The notes below the pieces were generated by a model, which was given only the letters and a program-made list of their open reading frames with translations, did no database searches and was not told the DNA's origin. 64,000 nucleotides of DNA, from assembly GCA_009760855.2 (NCBI GenBank), contig WPIO01000012.1, positions 784,501 to 848,500 of the forward strand, in the 5' to 3' direction. The translations under genes were made by a program, and so were the position numbers. The stretch comes from Cristatella mucedo. Taxonomy: Eukaryota > Bryozoa > Phylactolaemata > Cristatellidae. Below are positions 27,960-62,480 of the stretch, in pieces (position 1 is the stretch's first letter; each line of letters begins with the position of its first letter).

Positions 27960-28954
27960 TCTGGAATACCTCTATGAAAAGCTTCTCTGTGCAAGAATTA
28001 TATCTCTACGTAGTAGAGAGAGTATCTATCCATTATGTAAAAGATGGTCTTTTTGCTTCTGAGAAATGGTTTTCTCCACGACCGAATGCAAATACAGCTG
28101 GATACGACTGCCATGGTACCTCTTTATCTCATTTAGATACAGAAACCACTTGTAAATAATTATTCATATAAAATCTATTCATTCTCAAATTTATTATTTT
28201 CCGATATCTAATACTAATTATAAATAACTTTCACTGCAATCACAACGAAGTCTTCTCAGCCGTCACAGTTCATGGTTCTCTAGTCATGCAAAAATAATCA
28301 AATTTAACTTTTACGCTGAGCATGGATAAACATTGAACCGTTCATGTACATGTTTCACTCATTCATTGTGCTTAATTTGCCAACTTAAAAATTTAATTGC
28401 GTTTTAGGCTAAGGTTACAACCGTTACATGGAGTTATTATGAGTTTGATTTTATTAGGTTGTTAATATTGTTGTTGCATAACAGCAATTGTATTATTAAT
28501 GCACCAGCCGCACAAAGCAATATTTGTTCCTTCCTGGTATAATAGTAATTGATTTGGAAGACCGAAAGCTAGTTAAATCAATTAAGCCATATATTTACAA
28601 AGATTTATAATTGCGAGCTTTTGTCATATCCGAATTTGTCATGGTTTTTTTGGCACTGCTCGCTTGCTTTTGTCGGCGAGCTTCTGCTAGGGCGCCGTCG
28701 AAAGCCACGAGTTGGCACACTGTGGGGGGACTACAGTCATCTTAATATGTAAGATCCATATCTGAATGTTCGATTACAGTGCATAGGAGTATGGCTGCTG
28801 GGTAGCCACAGCTAGAGGCAAGGTCTAGGCCAAAAGCAGGGTTTGAGTTCCAAATCCAAGGAGACCTCCAGAATTGCCAACTTAAGCACCTGACTTGGCA
28901 GGAGGGCTTTTCCGATTAATGTTTAATCTAATATTTCATTTAATGTAATCTAAT
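27960..28954. other. AT-rich intergenic DNA
   Basis: Nothing recognised beyond possible flanks of the MULE relic. Confidence 0.4.
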
Positions 28955-29540
28955 CCCTCTTGCCGATATGATTGCCAGGCACAACCTAGGCTTTCACTTC
29001 TATGTGGATGAGACCTGCAATGGCTCCCAGTCCAACAGCGCATCGACTTCAAGGTTCTATCACTCACTTTTAGGTCCCTTCATTATTTGGCTCCAGTCTC
29101 CTTATCAGATCTACTCCCCCACCAGGCTAGGTATATTACCACCGCTTTTCTGAATTAGATCATCTGGCTACACCTCGTACGAACCTCAAATCGCTTAGTT
29201 CGTCTGCTCCGAAAGCCTGGAACTCACACCCGACTGAGGTCACGACATCCGTTGACTAGACGACATTTAAAAAGATGCTACAAGCGCATATATAGGTCGA
29301 TGCATTCAGTGGGCCCATTTGATTCATCTTTATGTGCTTATGCATGCTGACACTAACCATATTTGTATGCTGACCCTGTGCATGTCACCTCTAAGCATGT
29401 TGTTTGTGCTTGCTGTCATTGAGCATGCTACCACTAATCATTCGACCGTCCTTCCTTTGCAGCAAATTAAAGGGCCTATACAGAGATTAAGTTTTCCAAT
29501 GGCGCTATACAAATATATTATTATTATTATTATTACTAAT
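28955..29540 (+). mobile_element. LINE family A, internally deleted copy
   Basis: Begins with the reverse-transcriptase catalytic-box region (HNLGFHFYVDETC in place of HNLGFHFYADDTQ). It then jumps to the C-terminal coding end and runs to an ATT-repeat tail (29515-29535). The second catalytic Asp of the box is Glu here, and about 500 bases are missing relative to the copy at 42485. Confidence 0.85.
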
Positions 29541-29667
29541 CAATATTATAAAGGCCCAATCTTTTAGTTTAGCTTGCGGCAGTCGAGGATAATCAAACTC
29601 AAACCCAATCGTATCTATAGGCTACTGCTCTATGACTACTACTCACACCACCACTTCTTTTTAGTTC

Positions 29668-29675
29668 TTCTACAT
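29668..29675. repeat. Target-site duplication, left, of hAT element
   Basis: TTCTACAT, repeated exactly at 32866-32873 on the other side of the element. Confidence 0.95.
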
Positions 29676-29896
29676 CAGAGGTCAGCAAACTTTTCGGACT
29701 ACTAGGCCATTTCAGGTCAAGAAGGCACACTAGGCCAGAAGAAACCACGCCCACTCCGCCTGGCCGGGAGTGGGCCTAGCCCAGAGGTAGGCAAACTTTG
29801 TATACTATTAAGCCATTTCAGGAGTTCAAGTAAGTACACTAGGCCAGAAGGAACAATGTGTCTAAGGTAAAGTTTTTATTCACAAGTATAGTTTGC

Positions 29897-31598
29897 TCAA
29901 TGGGAAACATGATGGTGCATGTTCTTAGTGAGGACAACAATATCAGGTTCTAATGAGGAGGCGTTCAGCAGCAGAATGTCATTAAGGTGATTCTCAGTGA
30001 GCTGAGAGCGCAGCTTGTTCTTACAAAACCTCATCTTGGAGAACAGCTGCTCGCATGAATAAGTGCTGCCAAACGTTGCAATCCCACGCTTGGCACGGGC
30101 TGACAACATTGGCAACTGAGCCTGTGGCAGCTGACGGTAGAAGTGAATGAGAGCAGCAAAAGAAGTAAACTTGGAAAAGACAACGTCCGAAGCCTGTAGC
30201 ACAATCAACTCCAATTGCACATCAGAGGGGGCGTCGTTATAGGGAAAGTCAAAAGGAACGCTGACGATTTTGCACTCCTGCGAATGAGAACGCTCACCAG
30301 TCAAGCACGATGAGAATTCATTCCGCAGGGTTGACAAAACACTGACGCAATCTTCGGTATCAACGAGAGCTGTATCACACTGGGAGAGGTGTGGAAAATG
30401 GATATAGTCACCCTTATACAGCTGTTTCTCCCATTAAACCAGCTCTGTTTCGAATGCACGCACGTGGGCTTCCATGTTCATGATGAGCACGTCACGACCT
30501 TGCAACTTCAGGTAAAGTTCGTTAAAGTGTGAGCTGATATCAGTGAGGAAACCGAATCGACAAAGCCAAACCTCGTCAGAGAACATTTCAAAGCCCTTGA
30601 GGCCCCTCTCACAGACGAAGGAAACAATCTCGTGGTGGAGAGCGAAAACGTGCTCCATGACGTTGCCACGACTGAGCCAGCGTACCTCTCAGTGTGGTAA
30701 TGCAGATCGCCGTAATCGGCCTCTGCAGCTTCGCAGATATGCTTAAAGATGTGGTGGTTGAGAGGACGAGCAAGCACTGCGTTCACTAGCTTCACCACAA
30801 CAGACGTATTTCACGCCTGCCGCTTTAGCACACAATGCCTCCTGGTGAATGATGCAGTGCACCTTACGTATCTAATTCGCACAGCCCAAAGAGTGGCAGT
30901 GGTCGATCAGCAGCTACGCAAGTCCTTCGGTAGATCCAGCCATGGCAGGTGCACCGTCAGTATTACTGAGACGAGCTTTGACAGGTCAAAACCACTCAAA
31001 GCCGGGCATTGAGGACATCTCTGCCGGTTGTCATTCCCTTCATTGGGACGAGGCTGAGAAACTTGTCGACTGCCTCCAGGTCTTGGATGACGTCACGCAC
31101 AAAGATGGCCAGCTGCTCAGCGTTTTTTTTATCATAGCTCTCGTCCAAGGCGATGGAGAACATCTCGAGTTTTGAACTTCGTGCACATCGAAGACCGGAC
31201 ATCAGCGTCTAAGTCCTCTGCGCATCGAGTCACAGTGCAGGCCAACAGCGGATTGCCTTGAAAGCGTCGTGCTGCTCTGGACAAATGACGTCGGCAGCAG
31301 CAAGTGTACATTCCATTACAAAGTCTGCATCAGTGAAAGGATGCATTTTCTTCACAATCAACAAGGATACTTGGTAGGAGGCACGAGTGTGCTGCTCAGC
31401 AGCCTCCTCGGAAGCTTTGGCGGCCTGCTTCTCGAAGAGGGACGACTGTTGATCCAACCGTGAGTGCAAGCAAGAAGCCTTAGTCTTCCGCTCATCCTCG
31501 GTGAAGTGTCTGTACATGTACGGGTGTTGAGCATCGAAATGCCCCTTGAGATTCGACCGCTTGAAAGTACCGTTGGTGTCGTTACACACTAAATACAA
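29897..31598 (-). pseudogene. hAT transposase, broken (GTF2IRD2/ZBED-like)
   Basis: In order on the - strand: a zinc-finger remnant SNLKGHFDAQHP, then a coiled helical segment, and FSIALDESYDKKNAEQLAIF with LVPMKGMTTG (the first catalytic Asp region of this hAT group). The middle helical part follows. It ends in the hAT dimerisation domain GSTYSCEQLFSKMRFCKNKL and LTENHLNDILLL. Pieces lie in different frames (31598-31230, 31202-30996, 30798-30508, 30658-30434, 30337-29897), so frameshifts have inactivated it. Confidence 0.88.
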
Positions 31599-31936
31599 GG
31601 CTTTGCTGCTGCGTTCAACGAAGAATAACTGTTAATAACTGTTAAGTCCATTGGGGGTTGAAGATACGTCATTCGAGGTCCCTTTCGGATACTGGTAGCT
31701 GTGCGTTGCTTCTGCTCTTAGTAATAGGTGTTACTATGGGGGGGGGGAAAGACTACACACGCCTTGACTAAGGTGAACGCTGCATACACCGAGACCAAAG
31801 AGTGAACTTGTTTACAATGCAATATTTATTATCCCTCCTCGGACAGGCGCTTCTGTTTCATACTAGTACTCGAGATCAGTGGTAAAGAAAAACCCCACGA
31901 GCCACAGCTTTCGGTGCAACCAGCAGTGCAGTACTA

Positions 31937-32725
31937 CCTTGACTTACGAGTTCAATTCGTCCCGTGACGGAGCTCGTAACTCAAAGTAGTTCTTCGTCAA
32001 ATCAATTTTCCCCATAAAAATGAATTGAAATGCCACTGATCCGTTCCGGACCCTCAAAAAACACTGCGGATTCATGTGGCGTTTATAAATTACAAAATGT
32101 AATCATAAATAATATTTTTTTTTACTAACACACTACAACAGGGCGCATAGACAACTAACACGTAAGACCAGGTGTTCCAAGGGAATTGTGCACCCGAGGA
32201 CGAACTGCTGAAGCACAGCTTACTGGCCGGACCTTTTTGCGGACGTGCCGATTGTCTTTAGTTACGTGAGGATCTCTAAGACAACGGTACTGTCTAAGTA
32301 AAGTACTTACTGCAGCGGTTCCTGCCGTAGTCGGTCAACTCCGAAGGCTCGCTCGAGTCGGTCGTGGAGGAAACCACCTGGCCCACACTTGACGTCACAC
32401 CCTGGCAGTCGGAACGTCTTCTGCTGCCCTTCCCTGACGAGCCTTAGTAACCACCGGCTGCTCCTCTCTCCACCCTCTTACTTGCCTCGCTGGCACACCC
32501 ATTTGCACTCGTTAACACTTTCTGGCAAAAATCCGTCACGGCTAAGGGCTGCTGCCGCTAGCTGTGCACAAAGCAAAGTCACAGTTCTAAAATCATACTG
32601 CGAAACGTGTGAAGCAAAATCAAGCACAATAACAGTTAGCTCTCAACTCCAAGCAAAAAGCGGCCGAGAGATAACTCGTGCGTCGAAAACTCGTTAGTTG
32701 GGATGCTAGTTGGGATAAGTCAAGG
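31937..32725. mobile_element. TIR element nested in the hAT element (TA target duplication)
   Basis: Ends are CCTTGACTTACGAGTTC on the left and TAAGTCAAGG on the right, giving a perfect 10-bp inverted repeat flanked by TA on both sides (31935-31936 and 32726-32727). The 789-bp interior has no transposase that I can recognise. TA duplication and size suggest a non-autonomous Tc1/mariner or pogo-type element. Confidence 0.75.
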
Positions 32726-32865
32726 TACCTCTATAATGAAGGGCAAGAAAACCGCGACAACTCAATTAGGCCGGATTCATCAATAATTAACTAGGGGGCC
32801 GCTAGGCCGACAGGAGCACTAGCTAGGTCGGATCTGGCCTAAAGACCCGAGTTTGCCGACCTCTG

Positions 32866-32873
32866 TTCTACAT
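32866..32873. repeat. Target-site duplication, right, of hAT element
   Basis: TTCTACAT, identical to 29668-29675. Confidence 0.95.
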
Positions 32874-33739
32874 GAATCAGCTGGGCTACCGTCAGGAATG
32901 GGTAGTAGTGAATAGGAACTCACAAACAACGAATTATCACATAAATAAACAGCAGAGCACTAGACCAGGGCACCCAATCAATGCATGACTATGGTGAAAC
33001 GAGTAGTCAAACGGTGGGATTCTTAGATGTGCACTTTATTTAACTATCTGCTTCCTATTGCCGTCATGCCTCTACCCTGAGCAGCAGCTACACGTTGCAA
33101 GCCAATCCCCGCAGCTTTTCTTCGCTAGGCTACCGAGCAGGTACAGCTTAGACACGGACGGATGCCTACGCCGGACGGACTGAATAGAGCCTTCAGACGA
33201 GCCAGCCGAAACATGCCAGCAAGCAGGTGTAGGAAGAGAAAAGTTCTGCGTCTAAATGAATTTTATTTTGCAAAAATGTTTTGGAGTCATTATCAGCACA
33301 ATGCAATCGATCCGTAGCGGGTCCGAACGGGCAACTAAGATAGCTGGCCAAAGGACACGCATGCACGCACGAGGGCTGACTACTGCGGAATTATGAAAGG
33401 CCAAGAAGGACCCAAGCACAGCTCAGTGGAGCTATGGGCATTAAGACAACATAACCGTTCTGATGCAAACATCCTGCAACCATCTATGCATAGGGGCAAA
33501 ATGTGCTGAGCAATGCCACAGCGTCAGATACTGTCAACATTTCATTCTGTGTATCGTGTCCACCGAGCCTAGCAGTGCTCATCAGAGCGTGTCGACTTGT
33601 CGTTCGATGCTCACAAATCGAAGCTGGTCCGTTGGGCCATACCTGCAAAAAGGTACATGCAGCGCTGTAAGCTTTCAGAAAGGCTATGTATCAGACGAAG
33701 AAATCGTCAAATACCGGAGGTGCTAGCTTATTACACCAT
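32874..33739. other. Intergenic or EZH2 3' region, nothing recognised
   Basis: No coding similarity seen on either strand. I searched it for the missing EZH2 C-terminal exon without success. Confidence 0.4.
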
Positions 33740-33889
33740 CTGGTTTGGCCCAGTGGTTAAGGTGCTCGCGCTGACCGAGGTCAAGGTGAATGTATTTGAT
33801 GGCCGAAGCCGTGGGCTTGAGCCCTGTGGCATATACGAAATAGAGATTAGGTTCTCTTAGGGTGCTATACAAATGAATTATGTAGTATT
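33740..33889 (+). repeat. SINE family I, copy 2
   Basis: Head CTGGTTTGGCCCAGTGGTTA (A box), B-box region GGGCTTGAGCCCTGTGG, then AGAGATTAGGTTCTCTTAGG and GTGCTATACAAATGAATTAT, the LINE A 3' end. An insertion of about 20 bases lies between the A and B boxes relative to copy 1. Confidence 0.85.
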
Positions 33890-34387
33890 ATACACTATCG
33901 TTAATCAATGCATGTGCTACAGCTCAAGAGGGAATGCCTGCACGAAGCTATATGCACAAGTAGCACCGCTAGCAAGCTGAACAGAGAAAAGTTGAGCCTG
34001 AATTATTGAGCTTCGCATAACTGCAATCCATGGTACTCCAATTCTAGGTCCCATTAGAAGTGCCAATCTCCACGTTCAACTTTGGGACTCAGCGGTTCTC
34101 ACCCGGTGGAAGCCGAAGCCAGACTCCTCACGACTAAGCATTTAATAATAATAAGACATATATATATAGCATCTCAAGTGGACAATTATGCTAGACAATT
34201 AAAAGATTTGCTGCGACCAAACAAAAGCTTTACAGTGCAGGTCATCGGAGGTGGCCAAGCACTAGCAGCACAACCTTGAGGAGCAGTAACGAACGATGGC
34301 ATATGCAGTGAGTGCAGTGCAGGTGCGATGCATTGGAAAAACTAGGCCGGTGCATGCAAGCAGCAGCAGCGCAAACAAGCAGCTGCT

Positions 34388-57377
<22,990 letters not shown>

Positions 57378-57600
57378 TTTGTACTCAAGCAGACAGCGAG
57401 CCCGCGAACCGGTAGAGACAAGAGGGAGCCCACGTGAGCGCGCAAGTCCGAAATCGCGCGGCGGTAGGCCGCATTTAGCGCCTGCGCGGTTTTTGATTGG
57501 CTGGCGCTGGCCCACGTGAGGATTGAACATAGATATGGGCGCGAGAGCTGACACTGGAGAAAAGCTATTTGAAGGGCTCGTTGTAAAGACGCTCTTGCTG
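57378..57600 (-). promoter_or_regulatory. Probable EZH2 promoter and 5' UTR
   Basis: GC- and CpG-rich sequence directly upstream of the start codon, in contrast to the AT-rich DNA beyond 57600. No TATA box is evident. Role inferred from position. Confidence 0.45.
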
Positions 57601-57626
57601 GTAATAATGCACTTGATAAAGCGTGA
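57600..57626 (-). mobile_element. LINE family A tail scrap
   Basis: GTAATAATGCACTTGATAAA resembles the LINE A 3' end in inverted orientation. Very short. Confidence 0.35.
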
Positions 57627-58134
57627 TGGTAATTAATGGTAGAGGTAGTTAAAGAAAATCTCGTGCGTCTTACGGTTCGGCCGGCTCTTAAGTAAGAGCA
57701 CGCCGTTGTTATTTTATGCAGCTGCCGAACGTTCAGCTCCTGTGATATTTCGAATACTATTCTGTCAATCGCTACTGGCTAAATATTTGTCGTTGCAGTG
57801 GCTGCCGTTATTTTCGGCCTACATTATAACTCGAGTCGCTGAACATCACTCACTGGTGCATTGAATTAGCTTACATTTTGCATTGGGACAACCACATTGC
57901 AAAATGCTAGCGGTGGAGAACCCAAGCAGCTCAACAGCTTTATCTAAGCTGAAATCATTTGGGCGCCGAGACAGTTAAGTATTGCGGCTGCCGCCGTCAC
58001 TGCTGGGATTAGGTCGCAGCGCATTTTTTTCAGTGTTATGCCGCCGGCCCGTACCGCAACATATTGTCAAAGACCGTGAAAAGGAATGTCCAAAACTTAT
58101 CCGTACCGTAAAGCGACATTGCGGGGTACGGCAT

Positions 58135-59305
58135 CAGCTCCGCAGTCAAGGCTGCGTACTTTCAGCTCCGTAATACTGCAAACATTCAAACCTGCCGAGA
58201 CAGGAATACCACATCCATGTGGGCCCATGCATTTGTGACATGCCATCTTGTATGCTGTAACTCTTTATTTGCAGGTCGTCCGGCATGTGCAATGAGGCAA
58301 AGTTGCACAGTTGGTGCAAAACTCGACTGTTTGGTTTATCTGTCGTGACCGTGGCAGTTGCCCCATTACACCACTTCTCAACGACCTGAAGTAGCTCCCT
58401 ATTAAGCAATCTATTGACTAGAAGATTTTTCACTCATTTGTGTGTCCATTCCTTCCCTTTTTCCAGCCAAAATACCGTATCTTACCGTGTAAAAGCCTCT
58501 TTTCCCAAACTTTGGCGTCAGATCATGGTGAGGGGGTTTATACGCGGGAGTTTACTTTTTTGCTTTAATATTTCGCTAAACAACGTACCTGCTTTCTTTG
58601 AATGCATTTTCGGTGTTGGAATGCATTTTGAATGCATTTGTGGCATTTCAAATGCAATGGACAGAAGGAAGGTGGCGCAGTCTATGAAGAGCGAGACGAC
58701 GACAAGGGTGATAACGTTTCTACCATATTTCAAGCCTGTGATATGAGCAAGGAAGAGGGTGTCATCGCCATTCCTGATGCAGGGTATAGTGATACTGACC
58801 TGAGGGATTATTATGAGTCTTGATAGTGTTCAGTTTATTCAGTTATTGAATACAAATATTTTTTCCAAAAATGGTTCAAAAACTGAGGGCTTATACATCG
58901 GGAGGGGGCAATGTATACACCGTAAAATACGGTACTTCCCAATCAGGCCAGGCATCACATCTCTTCTGACTCAATTTGCTCAGCTATGCCTCAAACCAAC
59001 CTCAAATCCTGTGGAGACTGTGCCATTAGTTTGTATGCTCCCAAACCCGGTACTCACTCTCGCCTGACTCTCGACATCTCCTAACTCGACATCAAAAAAG
59101 AACCTGAAAATACACCTGCTTCTCGCAGCATTTGCCGAATCTGCCTTTTGTAATCACCATTTGTTTGCTTAGGCCGCTGACCACTGTGCACGTTATCACT
59201 AACCACATTAGCATACTTCACTTACAGCGTAAGCAAAGTGCCTAGAAAGAAGTTTAGTTCTCTTAGGGCGTTATACGGATGTCTTATAATTATTTCTATT
59301 ATTGC
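58135..59305 (+). mobile_element. LINE family A copy interrupted by a TIR element
   Basis: The left part (to 58474) translates to VKAAYFQLRNTANIQTCRD and a decayed C-terminal RT region. It resumes at 58935 with the SDIL... to Pro-Lys-x-Trp region and runs to a short ATT-type tail near 59300. Confidence 0.8.
58475..58932. mobile_element. TIR element inserted in LINE A (TA target duplication)
   Basis: Ends CCGTATCTTACCGTGTA and, inverted, CCGTATTTTACGGTGTA (15 of 17 match), flanked by TA at 58473-58474 and 58933-58934. It is 458 bp long. An acidic open frame at 58632-58823 may be the remnant of a transposase C-terminus, but I cannot identify it. TA duplication suggests the Tc1/mariner/pogo superfamily. 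Confidence 0.82.
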
Positions 59306-60110
59306 ATACCGGAGCAGTGATGTGGTCATGGTACTTAAACCCTACCACCGAAACAGAAAGATAAGAGGCAAAATGACAAAATAGATCAGATTGTTGCATT
59401 TCGAAACCTGCAGCTTCTTAGGCTCTGCCTTTGCAGCCAAAACACGAAATCTCGTGCCCGACGTGTCTCATTAGAACCGACAGAGCACTTTCATGTAGGA
59501 AGCATTGAGCAGTGCCTCCAATTGTTTTCGTCCAGCATTTTCAAATGAAGAGTTCGGTTGGGTTAACTTTAACAAGTGGAACAAGATCGGCAGTAAGGTC
59601 ACGAGATGTAATTCCTGAAGAAATTCATCCTTAATTTCAATTCCAGTGCTCGAGCCGGATCTTTGTGTACTGCCTGAATATGTGTACGTTTATAATTTCA
59701 ATTGATTTCCGAGCTTCAGTTATTGCATCTCTTAGTCTGTTGCGGTCGGCAACCACAGCATGTATCTGCTGCTGAAAATTGCACAGATTCATGGAGGTGG
59801 GAGATAACTCCCTCGAGGGTTCCTCTAGAGAGGTGCTCGACATCCCTGCATGGCTTGGTGTGTGTGTAACCCTTAGCGTCAGTTGCAAAGGAAGCGACAA
59901 TTTAAAAATACAAAAAAACTGAATGCCCTCTGCCCTTGTATTGAGGCTCAACAATGTTTGCGTAAAATGGGGACCGATCTAGCAACCTGTTAGTTTTCGA
60001 TCCAGCGTTCTACCGATTGAGCTATCATTCTCAATAGATGAACAATTATAGCATGAATAACAGAAAGATTCTCGTGGCAGAAACAAATGTTTAGAGGACC
60101 GTGTTAATTT
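59306..60110. other. Intergenic, one tRNA-like remnant
   Basis: On the - strand at about 59965-60045, GATAGCTCAATCGGTAGAAC resembles a tRNA D arm, but the anticodon and T arms do not fold. Otherwise nothing recognised. Confidence 0.3.
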
Positions 60111-60164
60111 TTAGTGTTGCTTTAAAAGTCGTCAATTCAGGGGATATCATGATGGAAATTTAGA

Positions 60165-60990
60165 GATCTCTCACTAGACGACCACATCAGCTTCAAAGTC
60201 TGCCTACTTTCAGCTAAGTAACATTGCTAAAATTCAAGTGAGTTTAGAGAGGAATACGTCTGTGCATCTGTGCATCCCGTCTCGACTGCTGTAACTTACT
60301 GCTTGCTGTCTACCGGCCTGAGCAATCAGGTGCTTACAGTTGGTGCAAAGCTCTGCAGCTAGGCTTGTCTGCCGTGAGTGTCGCAGCTGCCACATCACAC
60401 CACTTCTCGACGTTCGACCTACCCTGGCTCCCGATCAAGCAGCGAAAAAATCACCTTCAAGGTCTTATCACTCACTTTTAGGTTTCTTCATTCGCTGCCT
60501 GAGCAGAACTACTCCCCACCTGGCTAAGGATCGTACAGCCCACTTTTCTTACTCAAACTGTGTATCAAACCTCGGACGAATCTCAAATCCTTCGGAGAGC
60601 GTGCCTTTTGTTTGTATGCTCCTAAAGCCTGGCGCTCCCGACTGCAGTTACGACAGCCCCTGACTTGACGTTATAGCAAAAACGCACATGTTTCTCGTAG
60701 CATTTGGCGGGTCCTTGTGATTTGTCCTTTGTGAGCTTACGCGAGCAGACTCTGTGCGTGCTACCTCTAACCATGTTATGCTTGTTGACTTGTGTTTTTT
60801 ACCACCGACCACTTGATCATGCTTCCTTTACAGCATATGTCAAGTGCCTAGAGTCATGTCATTTACAGCAGTCATTTACAGCATATGTCAAGTGCCTAGT
60901 ATATGTCAAGTGCCTAGTGCATATGTCAAGTGTCTAGTGCCTTTAAAAAGATTAAACTCTTTGATGGTGCTAGACAAATGCTTTATTATT
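60165..60990 (+). mobile_element. LINE family A, 3' third
   Basis: Begins LSLDDHISFKVCLLSA-like. Passes through LQLVQSSAARLVCRECRSCH, a coding remnant with frameshifts, then the 3' UTR. An imperfect ATATGTCAAGTGCCTAGT repeat lies at 60833-60940, followed by an ATT-repeat tail. Confidence 0.85.
60833..60942. repeat. Local tandem amplification within the LINE A 3' UTR
   Basis: CATATGTCAAGTGCCTAG is present four to five times where other LINE A copies have it once. Confidence 0.8.
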
Positions 60991-61099
60991 ATTATTGTAT
61001 TACTTGCAGACTTTAGGGGAGAAGGAACTGATGGCAGGTTGCTGAAGTATTATGTGTCGATTAGACAGACGCACAGGTTTATGATCAGACTCAGAGAAG

Positions 61100-61365
61100 C
61101 GGGTGGTTAGTGGGCTGCCCAAGGAGCAAAGACTTTAGATAAGTAATTTGGTATCATTAAAAGTAAGCTTCTAATTGCATAGGCAGGAAGATCTGCAAGG
61201 AGTGAGTTACCGAAGTATAGACGAACTGTCCTGAGTGTATTAACCAGCTTGGCTGTGACATCTATATCTAAGTAGGCCCACATTTTTGCACACTCGCCCC
61301 ACAGTCTTGACTGTAGAGCTTGATCGGCCATCAAATGAGAGGTCGTTTCAGAACATATCACCAAC
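61100..61365 (-). mobile_element. LINE family A RT fragment
   Basis: The - strand reads MWAYLDIDVTAKLVNTLRTV and GNSLLADLPAYAIRSLLL, matching RACLDKDTTSKLVHAFMTS and NSLLTGLPACAIRRLQL. Confidence 0.82.
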
Positions 61366-61630
61366 ATTCTGTGCAGCAGCTATAGGAAAGGATATATTGG
61401 CCAAGAAAATGTTAAGATTGATTATATAGAAGATATTTAAGCTTGTTTAGCGCCGTAAGAGAAATCTCTGGGCACTTTAAGTATACTGAAAAAGAAGCAC
61501 TTCCATCGGCAAGAGATAACAATCGCAGCTTCAGCACTCGTAAGCACACAAATAACAAGTCACTAGGAAGCAGCAAATGGTGTGAGGAACATCTGAATTT
61601 TTAGCTTCTTTTTAAAGGTCCTCGAGTACC

Positions 61631-61783
61631 CTGATTTAGCCCAAGGATAAGGTGATTTTTTACCTGAGTTGATCTAGGGACTTTGACGACTGAGGTTGTG
61701 TGCTCGAGCCCTGCTTCATATGTGAAAGCGCATGGATAGAGATTAAGTTATTATACGGTGCTATACAAATGAATTACATATGT
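61631..61783 (+). repeat. SINE family I, copy 3
   Basis: GATTTAGCCCAAGGATAAGG head, B-box region GTGTGCTCGAGCCCTGCTTC, then TAGAGATTAAGTTATTATAC and GGTGCTATACAAATGAATTA. It appears inserted within an inverted LINE A fragment (61600-61630 and 61785-61900). Confidence 0.8.
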
Positions 61784-61784
61784 A

Positions 61785-61900
61785 ACTCAGGGGTCGCAGT
61801 GAGTCAGTTTGAAGTGAGATCCAGGCTTTGGAAGCACACGAACTTAGGGTACGATCTCAAAAGAATTTCAGGTTGGTAAAAGACACAGCTAAGCGACTTG
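61785..61900 (-). mobile_element. LINE family A fragment split by SINE I
   Basis: TCAGTTTGAAGTGAGATCCA, GGCTTTGGAAGCACACGAAC and ACGATCTCAAAAGAATTTCA match the inverted C-terminal coding region seen at 51835-51890. Confidence 0.75.
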
Positions 61901-62307
61901 AACTGGGAGAGTAGGTAGAGCGATGTCACAATAAAGTAAGTAAATAGCCTTTTCATAATTGAATTTAAGCCATTTTAACCACACCACTACAGGATGGTTT
62001 GATGGGCCCTCCTGTAATATAGCTAGGGCCGCATACCGTATTTAAACGGCCATGAAGAATACATAACTGAATTATACTAACACTTATTCCTTATACTAAC
62101 ACTTAAGGTTCCCGTGACACAATACATAGGTAACCCTACCCTCGTTTATGATGCTTGTTAGGAACAGAAACTGTCGGCTTGTTTTGCCCAGCGCTTGGCT
62201 TCTCTGCAACTAACTTCGTCTTTCATTGAGTTAAATTTAGGGTAACTCTCGCTCAGATAAACAGCTCATCTTTAATCGTAAGACATTGGTAGGGCGTCCT
62301 GAAACCG

Positions 62308-62480
62308 AATAACAATAATAATACATTTGATATAGCACCCTGGGAGAACTCAGTCTCTTTCTGGGCACTTTAAATTTGCTGCAAAGGAAGCACGATCGAA
62401 TGGCTAGTGGTAGCATGCTCAATAAACAGCAGGAATAACACGGTTAGGGGTGACATGCACAGGGTCAGCATGCAAGCAAC
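62308..62480 (-). mobile_element. LINE family A, 3' fragment
   Basis: AATAATACATTTGATATAGC, GAACTCAGTCTCTTTC, then GGAAGCACGATCGAATGG and ACACGGTTAGGGGTGACATG. Confidence 0.85.

Larger units (their letters stand above)
29676..32865 (-). mobile_element. Complete hAT-superfamily DNA transposon (decayed transposase)
   Basis: Bounded by terminal inverted repeats CAGAGGTCAGCAAACTTTTC and, inverted, CAGAGGTCGGCAAACTC, with a perfect 8-bp target duplication TTCTACAT. The - strand carries a BED/GTF2IRD2/ZBED-like hAT transposase in broken frames. A 3190-bp element with an 8-bp duplication is typical for hAT. The left end holds a near-duplicate of its first 80 bases (29676 and 29782), and a second TIR element is nested at 31937-32725. 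Confidence 0.93.

Noticed and set aside
59965-60045. tRNA gene on the - strand
   Set aside because: The acceptor and D arms are plausible, but the T arm lacks the TTCRA motif and pairing, so at best a remnant.
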